29,694 nucleotides of DNA, taken from contig SMVY01000158.1 of NCBI GenBank assembly GCA_004357415.1, forward strand, positions 1 through 29,694. Reading direction: 5' to 3'. The position numbers and the translations under genes are program-made. This DNA comes from Gemmatimonadota bacterium. GTDB lineage: Bacteria > Gemmatimonadota > Gemmatimonadetes > Gemmatimonadales > GWC2-71-9. Position 1 is the stretch's first letter, and every line of letters starts with the position of its first letter. Shown here in pieces: positions 24,360-29,694 of this stretch. Below the pieces are notes generated by a model, which saw only the letters and a list, made by a program, of their open reading frames with translations, was not told the origin of the DNA and made no database searches.

Positions 24360-24862
24360 TCGCCCCTGGGATCGGAGGGGTCCCACAACGTCGACACCGG
24401 GTGGGTTTGCGCCTGCAACCGTTCCAGGTCGTACACGAACCGGGCTCGTTCGTATTCGGAGTTCTCGTAGTGCACCCCGACGTGAATGGCTTCCTCGGGG
24501 CACACCTCCTGGCAGTATCCGCAGAACACGCAGCGAAACTCGTCGATCTCGTAGATCAACGGATAGCGGTTGCCGTTTTCGTCCTCGCCCGCCACCAGTT
24601 TGATGCAGTTGGCCGGGCAGACCTGGGGACACAGCCCGCAGGCCACGCACTTGGAGCGGCCTTCCTCATCGGTGAGCATGCGGTGAGTCCCGCGCCACCG
24701 TTGGCTGATGGTCCAGTCGTCCTGGCTCTTCTCTTCGGGGTACTGCATGGTCACGCTTGGCTGCAGCATATGCTTGAAGGTGAGCGACATCCCCTTGAGG
24801 GCCGCCCGCACGTAGCTGATCTCTTGCGTGGGCCGCTTCATGACCTTGACCGTGATCGCCAC
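24356..24862 (-). CDS. nuoI: NADH-quinone oxidoreductase subunit I
   Basis: NuoI carries the tandem 4Fe-4S clusters N6a and N6b that pass electrons to N2. The 168-residue ferredoxin-like protein has CVACGLCPQVCP (C72, 75, 78, 82) and CVFCGYCQEVCP (C111, 114, 117, 121). The N-terminal amphipathic part (SLTFKHMLQPSVTMQYPEE) contacts the membrane. The GTG at 24862 shares one base with the nuoH stop (TAGTG) and lies after GGAGGAGG. No cysteine is missing. Confidence 0.97.
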   Translation of the reverse strand: MAITVKVMKRPTQEISYVRAALKGMSLTFKHMLQPSVTMQYPEEKSQDDWTISQRWRGTHRMLTDEEGRSKCVACGLCPQVCPANCIKLVAGEDENGNRYPLIYEIDEFRCVFCGYCQEVCPEEAIHVGVHYENSEYERARFVYDLERLQAQTHPVSTLWDPSDPRGE

Positions 24863-26094
24863 TACCCCTCCTCCATCACGCCGGCCGCAGGCCGCCGCGG
24901 CACCGACCCGCTGATGATCAGCCCGCGGTCGAGCACCACGAACACCAGATAAGCGAGGACCACGTTCAGCGCGGTGTAGCTTGCGCCGATCATCCACGGA
25001 TTGGTCAGGCCCAACACCCGCTCGACCACATGGATGGCCAGCGCCATGACGACGATGTACACCGTGGCCAGCTCGATCATGAACTTCCAACCCAGCGCCA
25101 TCACCTGGTCGTAGCGGAACCGAGGCAAAGTCCAGCGGACCCACATGAACAGCACCAGGAAGAAAAACGTCTTCAACACGAAGGCGAGGCCCGTTGCGGC
25201 CACGACGATAGAGGAGCCGCCGGCGTCGTCCCACGCGGTGAGCGGGATGTCCCAACCGCCGAAAAACAGCGTCACGGTCATGGCCGCGATGGTGATCATG
25301 CCGGCATACTCGGCGATGAAGAACATCGAAAACTTCATGGCGCTGTATTCCGCGTGGTACCCCGCCACCAGTTCCGATTCCGCCTCGGGCATGTCGAACG
25401 GCAACCGGTTGGTCTCGGCAAATCCGGACACGAGAAAGACGAAGAAGGAGAGGAACAGCGGAAGGACGTACCACATGCCCGTTTGCTGCTCGGCGATGAT
25501 GCTGGTGAACGACACGTTGCCGGACATGAGCAACACCGGGATCAGCGCCAGCCCCATCGCCAGTTCGTAGGACACCATCTGGGCGCTGGCGCGCAGCCCG
25601 CCGAGCATGCTGTACTTGTTGTTGGACGACCAACCCGCTATCACGATTCCGTATACCCCGAGGGAACTGATGGCCAACACGAACAGAAATCCTACCGGGA
25701 GATCGGCCACGATCATCGGCATCAGTCCCTGATGCACGAACCGGCCCAACAGAGGGAGGGTAAAATCGAAGTTGATGGCCCACGGGGCAGCGAACGGGAT
25801 GACGCCCGACAACAGCATGGCGGGTATGAACGCCATGGCCGGCGCCATGGTGAAGAGAATCGGGTTTGCCTTGGCCGGCATGACCTCTTCCTTGAGCATG
25901 TTCTTGAGGCCGTCGGCCGCCGGCTGCAGCAGACCACCCGGGCCGGCGCGATTGGGGCCGATTCGGTTCTGGATCCAGGCTGAGAGTTTCCGCTCCAGCA
26001 GTGTGAGGAGCGCCACGCTCACCAGCACCACCCCAAACACTACCAGCATCTTCAACACGCTCAGAAGCATGAATCCCTTGAATTCCGGCGTCAT
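24862..26094 (-). CDS. nuoH: NADH-quinone oxidoreductase subunit H
   Basis: NuoH anchors the peripheral arm and forms much of the quinone-binding tunnel of complex I. The 410-residue, eight-helix protein shows the hallmark RIGPNRAGPGGLLQPAADGL followed by KNMLKEE, the loop ETNRLPFDMPEAESELVAGY and AEYSAMKFSMFFIAEY, all near-invariant. The length is at the upper end of the family, with a tail ending RRPAAGVMEEG. The ATG at 26094 overlaps the nuoG TGA by four bases (ATGA). Confidence 0.98.
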   Translation of the reverse strand: MTPEFKGFMLLSVLKMLVVFGVVLVSVALLTLLERKLSAWIQNRIGPNRAGPGGLLQPAADGLKNMLKEEVMPAKANPILFTMAPAMAFIPAMLLSGVIPFAAPWAINFDFTLPLLGRFVHQGLMPMIVADLPVGFLFVLAISSLGVYGIVIAGWSSNNKYSMLGGLRASAQMVSYELAMGLALIPVLLMSGNVSFTSIIAEQQTGMWYVLPLFLSFFVFLVSGFAETNRLPFDMPEAESELVAGYHAEYSAMKFSMFFIAEYAGMITIAAMTVTLFFGGWDIPLTAWDDAGGSSIVVAATGLAFVLKTFFFLVLFMWVRWTLPRFRYDQVMALGWKFMIELATVYIVVMALAIHVVERVLGLTNPWMIGASYTALNVVLAYLVFVVLDRGLIISGSVPRRPAAGVMEEG

Positions 26095-27671
26095 GACTCC
26101 ACCCCGCTGGCCGCGGCCGAAGCCACCGGCCGCCCGGTGAAGCCCATGCTCTGGTAAGTCAGTCCGGCCAAGGCGGGGATCGATTGGCCCAGCATGACGA
26201 TCGCGTCCCCGGCAGTCGCCGGGACGGCGCGGCCCTCGGCCAGACGCCCGGCGGCCTCGGCGGCCACCCACCACGCCGGCCGGGCCATGCCCGGAGACGC
26301 CTTGGCCTGGCGGTACACCTGCGCCCGGCCGTCGCGATTGACGTAGCTGCCATGCTCCTCCGCCATGGTGGCGATGGGGAGGACGATGTCCGCCGCCTGA
26401 TAGGCTGGGTGATCGACGGTGCCCAGCACGACGACCGTCCCCGCCGTCCGAACACGATCAAATTCGTCCGGCGCTAGCTCTTCGTCCAGCACCACCACGA
26501 CCTGCGCGGAGACGGCCTGGTCAAGCGCCTCATCCCACGCGCGGGTGTACCCCGTCAGCTCGGCACCGGCCACATTGGGCGTGCGCTCCTCCCGCAAGGC
26601 CAAGTTGGGGATACTGGCCAGCGGAGCCTCGTGCCCGGTGGGCACTCGCACCGCGGCGGTCAGCTCGAAACCGTCCAGCAACCGGTGAGTCATGCCGAGC
26701 GATTCCGTGGAGGCACGTGCCGAGGCGAGGATCACCGCCTTGCCGTCCGCACCGCGGAGCGTGTCCGCCAGCCGGTCGAGGGCGCTGGCCCAATCGACTG
26801 CCTGGAGCTTGTCACCGGCCCGGATCAGGGGGGCCTCGATGCGGTCGCCACGATTCATCCAGCGGTAGTCCTGGCGACCGGTGTCGCACATGAAGTGCCG
26901 GTTGACATCCATGTTGGGCCGCGGTCTCAGCCGTACGACCACGTTGTCGCGGGTGTCGATGGTCATGTTGCAACCCTGGGAACACCCCGGACAGATACTG
27001 GCGGTCCGGTCGAGGTCCCAGGCGCGGGCCTTGTGCAGGAAGTCCTTGGATACCAGCGACCCTACCGGGCAGAGGTCCACCACGTTCCCGGCCCATTCGT
27101 GGTCGAGCACGGCGTCGGGGAAGATGCCGATGTAGGACCGGTCGCCGCGTTCGGACACGTTCAGGACTGGATCCTCCGCCACCGCTTCCATGAAGCGGAC
27201 GCAGCGGGTGCACAGGATGCAGCGGTTGGGGATGTAGAGTACGTCGGGGCCGAAGTCCTCAACCGGATTGAACCGTTTGGCGTAGTCGGCGTAGCGCGTG
27301 GCGGCCCGGCCTTCCTGGAAGACGTAATCCTGCAGTTCGCACTCCCCGGCCTGATCGCATATGGGGCAATCGAGCGGGTGGTTGATCAGCAGGAACTCGA
27401 GCACGCTTTCACGCGCCTTGAGCGCCGCGTCGCTGTTGACGTGGACCACCTGCCCATCGGTCACGGTGGTGACGCAGGCCGGGAGGAGTTTCGGCGCCTT
27501 TTCCACTTCTACCAGGCACATGCGGCACACTGCCGGCGCCGGGAGCGACGGGTGATAGCAGTAGTGCGGCACCAGGATGCCGGCTTGCTTGGCGGCCTCG
27601 ATGAGGGGAGTACCCCGCGGCACCTGCACCTCGATGCCGTCGATCGTTACCGTGACGAGCGCGTCTGACAT
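26091..27671 (-). CDS. nuoG: NADH-quinone oxidoreductase subunit G (iron-sulfur subunit)
   Basis: NuoG is the large iron-sulfur subunit of the complex I peripheral arm. In 526 residues it carries ligands for a 2Fe-2S cluster (C38, C49, C52, C66), the His-ligated N5 (H98, C102, C105, C111), N4 (C151, C154, C157, C201) and a fourth motif CPGCSQGC with C262 27 residues later, the CX2CX3CX27C pattern of cluster N7 known in E. coli and Thermus. The molybdopterin-family domain behind it is short: the protein is well below the roughly 780-910 residues of those two. ATG at 27671, seven bases after the nuoF stop, with no clear ribosome site. Confidence 0.96.
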   Translation of the reverse strand: MSDALVTVTIDGIEVQVPRGTPLIEAAKQAGILVPHYCYHPSLPAPAVCRMCLVEVEKAPKLLPACVTTVTDGQVVHVNSDAALKARESVLEFLLINHPLDCPICDQAGECELQDYVFQEGRAATRYADYAKRFNPVEDFGPDVLYIPNRCILCTRCVRFMEAVAEDPVLNVSERGDRSYIGIFPDAVLDHEWAGNVVDLCPVGSLVSKDFLHKARAWDLDRTASICPGCSQGCNMTIDTRDNVVVRLRPRPNMDVNRHFMCDTGRQDYRWMNRGDRIEAPLIRAGDKLQAVDWASALDRLADTLRGADGKAVILASARASTESLGMTHRLLDGFELTAAVRVPTGHEAPLASIPNLALREERTPNVAGAELTGYTRAWDEALDQAVSAQVVVVLDEELAPDEFDRVRTAGTVVVLGTVDHPAYQAADIVLPIATMAEEHGSYVNRDGRAQVYRQAKASPGMARPAWWVAAEAAGRLAEGRAVPATAGDAIVMLGQSIPALAGLTYQSMGFTGRPVASAAASGVES

Positions 27672-27678
27672 GATATGA

Positions 27679-28986
27679 TCAGTGGGCTGCCAGCGCCGGC
27701 GGGCGGGCCCCGGAGAGGTACGCGTCGAACTCAGATCGGAACTTGGCGATGCCGCTCACGACCGGAGCGGCGCAGGAGTCACTGAGGACGCAGATGGTCG
27801 TGCCGGTCATGTTGTCGGCCAGATCGAGCAACAGGTCCAGATCGCTTTCCTTGCCGTGCCCGCCCAGAATCCGTTCGAGGATCTTGACGGTCCACGCGGT
27901 ACCCTCCCGGCACTGGGTACACTGGGCGCAGGATTCGTGGGCGTAGAACCGGGTCAGCCGGTAGATCTGGTAAACCATGTCGGTCGAGTCGTCCATGACG
28001 ATCACTCCGCCGGACCCGAGCATCGACCCCCGCTCGACCACCCCTTCGTAATCGAGCAGGCAGCCCTTGACGTCCTCGGCGTCCATGATCGGCACCGACG
28101 AGCCGCCCGGAATGACGGCCTTGAGGGTGCGCCCGGGAGGCATCCCGCCGGCCATGTCGAAAATCAGCTCTTCCAGCGGCGTGCCCATAGCCAGTTCGTA
28201 GTTGCCCGGCTTCTGCACGTGGCCGCACACCGAGTAGAGCTTGGTGCCGGTACTCTTCTCGTTGCCCAGGCAGATCCCCTGGTACCAGTCCGCTCCCCGA
28301 TTGATGATGTGCGGCACGGCGGCCAGCGTCTCCACGTTGTTGACCGTGGTGGGGAGGCCGAAGACACCGGCCTGAGCGGGAAACGGAGGCTTGATGCGGG
28401 GATTGCCCCGCCGGCCTTCCAAGGAATTCATCAGGCCGGTTTCTTCGCCACAGATATACGCGCCGGCGCCGCGGTGGATGATCATTTCGAGCCGCGGCCC
28501 GGTGCCGAGCAGCTTCTCGCCCAGTACGCCGTTGGCGTATGCTTCCGCCACCGCCTTGGCCATGATGGCCAACGGTTCGGTGAACTCTCCCCGGATGTAG
28601 ACGTAGCAGCACTCGGCGCCGATGGCGTACGCGGCGATGGCACAGCCTTCGATCAGCCCGTGGGGCGTCCACCGCATGATCTCGCGATCCTTGAACGTTC
28701 CCGGTTCCGATTCGTCGGCATTGCAGACCAGGTAGTGGTCCTTGCCGCTGTCCTTGGGCATGAAGGACCACTTGAGGCCCGTCGGGAATCCGGCACCCCC
28801 CCGCCCCCGGAGTCCCGACGCCTTGACGACGTCGGTGACGGCGCCGGGCTCCATGGCCAAAGCGGCCTCGAGCGCCTGGTAGCCACCACGCTTCACCCAA
28901 CCCTGGTAGCTGCGGGCGCCTTCGTCGCCGAAGTATTGTGACAGCACCACGGTTTCCTTCTCGTCCGGAGGATACGGATAGCCCAT
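27679..28986 (-). CDS. nuoF: NADH-quinone oxidoreductase subunit F (NADH and FMN binding)
   Basis: NuoF oxidises NADH at FMN and passes electrons to its 4Fe-4S cluster N3. The 435-residue protein has the glycine-rich nucleotide motif GLRGRGGAGFPTGLKWSF, the FMN region NADESEPGTFKDR, GAGAYICGEETGLMNSLEG, and the cluster ligands SCAQCTQC (C353, C356, C359) with C399 downstream in TTICVLSDSC. The ATG at 28986 shares one base with the nuoE stop (TAATG), with GGAGG ten bases upstream. Confidence 0.98.
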   Translation of the reverse strand: MGYPYPPDEKETVVLSQYFGDEGARSYQGWVKRGGYQALEAALAMEPGAVTDVVKASGLRGRGGAGFPTGLKWSFMPKDSGKDHYLVCNADESEPGTFKDREIMRWTPHGLIEGCAIAAYAIGAECCYVYIRGEFTEPLAIMAKAVAEAYANGVLGEKLLGTGPRLEMIIHRGAGAYICGEETGLMNSLEGRRGNPRIKPPFPAQAGVFGLPTTVNNVETLAAVPHIINRGADWYQGICLGNEKSTGTKLYSVCGHVQKPGNYELAMGTPLEELIFDMAGGMPPGRTLKAVIPGGSSVPIMDAEDVKGCLLDYEGVVERGSMLGSGGVIVMDDSTDMVYQIYRLTRFYAHESCAQCTQCREGTAWTVKILERILGGHGKESDLDLLLDLADNMTGTTICVLSDSCAAPVVSGIAKFRSEFDAYLSGARPPALAAH

Positions 28987-29498
28987 TACTTGTAGCCCTC
29001 CAACAGCCCGGCCACCCGCTCGGGGGTCACGCTCTCGATGAAATCGTCGTTGACGAGAATGGGCGTGGCAAACCCGCAGGCGCCGAGGCACTCGACCTCT
29101 TGCACGGTGAAGCGACCGTCCGTGCTGGTTCGCCCCAGTTCCTCACATCCGGTTTCTTGCAAGATGGTCCGCAACACGGCTTCCGCACCACACAGGCTGC
29201 AAGGAGTGGTGGTACACACCTGGATGACGTTCCGGCCCACCGGATGAGTGTGGTACATCGTGTAGAACGTCACCACGCCCTTTACGTACGCCGGTGTCAC
29301 GCCGATCACCTCCGCTACCTCGGCCATGGCGCGCTCGGAGATCCAGCCTCGGGCCTCCTGCACCATCCATAGAGCCGGCAACATGCAGGCCTGCTTGGTG
29401 GGATACCGCTCGAACAACGTCTCGAGAGCGGCCATGGTCTCTCCGGTAAACACCGGTTGGTAACTGGTCTCGGACGCGCTGGCTCCGGCCGTACTCAT
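28986..29498 (-). CDS. nuoE: NADH-quinone oxidoreductase subunit E
   Basis: NuoE is the 24-kDa-type subunit holding the 2Fe-2S cluster N1a beside NuoF. The 170-residue protein has the helical N-terminal domain (ETLFERYPTKQACMLPALWM) and the thioredoxin-like ferredoxin domain with ligands C95 and C100 (CTTTPCSLCGA) and C137 and C141 (ECLGACGFAT), the CX4C and CX3C pattern. The ATG at 29498 overlaps the nuoD TGA by four bases, with GGAGG seven bases before it. Confidence 0.98.
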   Translation of the reverse strand: MSTAGASASETSYQPVFTGETMAALETLFERYPTKQACMLPALWMVQEARGWISERAMAEVAEVIGVTPAYVKGVVTFYTMYHTHPVGRNVIQVCTTTPCSLCGAEAVLRTILQETGCEELGRTSTDGRFTVQEVECLGACGFATPILVNDDFIESVTPERVAGLLEGYK

Positions 29499-29694
29499 CG
29501 GTCGACCTCCCCCATCACGATGTCTATACTGGCGTTGATGGCGATGACGTCGGACAACAGGGAGCCCTCACACAACTTCGGCAACGCCGCCAGGTTGAGG
29601 AACGCCGGCGGGCGAATGCGCCACCGCACCGGCTTGGCGGTCCCGTCGGAGACGAGGTAGTACCCCAGTTCGCCCTTGGGATTCTCCACGCCCA
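29495..29694 (-). CDS. nuoD: NADH-quinone oxidoreductase subunit D, C-terminal end (cut by window edge)
   Basis: The visible 65 residues are the C terminus of the 49-kDa quinone-site subunit of complex I, related to the NiFe hydrogenase large subunit. They include ENPKGELGYYLVSDG, RIRPPAFLNLAALP and the near-invariant terminus SDVIAINASIDIVMGEVDR. The start lies beyond the window, so a nuoCD fusion cannot be excluded. Its TGA overlaps nuoE (ATGA). Confidence 0.96.
   Translation of the reverse strand, partial: GVENPKGELGYYLVSDGTAKPVRWRIRPPAFLNLAALPKLCEGSLLSDVIAINASIDIVMGEVDR

Noticed and set aside
26631..28941. Long plus-strand open frames opposite nuoG and nuoF
   Set aside because: They mirror strongly conserved nuo genes; the codon bias of the real genes explains the lack of stops.
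1..29694. A novel defence, mobile or biosynthetic system
   Set aside because: Every gene over the whole window belongs to a recognised core family, with no transposase, integrase of phage type, toxin-antitoxin pair, base-composition break or unexplained long gap. The Xer gene is better explained as the housekeeping recombinase.

Overview
This is a dense, strongly GC-rich bacterial chromosomal segment. It carries 31 genes, all on the minus strand, so transcription runs from high to low coordinates. The first gene (a Xer-type recombinase at 1-213) and the last (nuoD at 29495-29694) are cut by the window edges. There are no RNA genes, insertion sequences, CRISPR arrays or prophage genes. No gap exceeds about 175 bp. 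The gene content suggests an aerobic, menaquinone-using, high-GC bacterium. Futalosine-pathway menaquinone genes, a DedA-TerB protein, many GTG starts and intergenic GGCGGTAG-type repeats fit Gemmatimonadota best, but that placement is inference and needs a database search.

Layout in transcription order. (1) 29694-18342: a NADH:quinone oxidoreductase (complex I) operon, nuoD(partial)-E-F-G-H-I-J-K-L-M-N, nearly every junction overlapping or abutting. It runs without a usable gap into a phosphomannomutase/phosphoglucomutase gene (16958-18328) and a UPF0182 seven-helix membrane protein (14515-16953). (2) 14439-10979: carbamate kinase (arcC), succinyl-CoA synthetase sucC-sucD and nucleoside diphosphate kinase (ndk), a set of phosphoryl-transfer and energy-conservation enzymes. 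A perfect 16-bp palindrome lies between sucD and ndk. (3) 10931-5086: the fatty-acid and phospholipid cluster yceD(DUF177)-rpmF-plsX-fabH-fabD-fabG-acpP-fabF, headed by the clearest promoter in the window, which would give an almost leaderless transcript. (4) 4914-1854: mqnE-mqnA-mqnC, three steps of the futalosine route to menaquinone. (5) 1738-1: ispF (isoprenoid precursors), a DedA-TerB membrane protein and a Xer recombinase.

The genes fit together functionally. Complex I reduces the menaquinone whose head group needs MqnA/E/C and whose isoprenoid tail needs IspF. Succinyl-CoA synthetase is the TCA step that conserves energy as nucleoside triphosphate, and Ndk equilibrates nucleotides. The fab cluster builds membrane lipid.

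I looked for a novel system and did not find a convincing one; this is mostly a conserved core region. The items most worth a second look are the near-leaderless promoter of the fab operon, the 8-nt-period intergenic repeats with a 27-bp hairpin, the DedA-TerB fusion with a probable CTG start, the CX5CX2C spacing in MqnE, and the non-respiratory genes attached to the end of the nuo operon.
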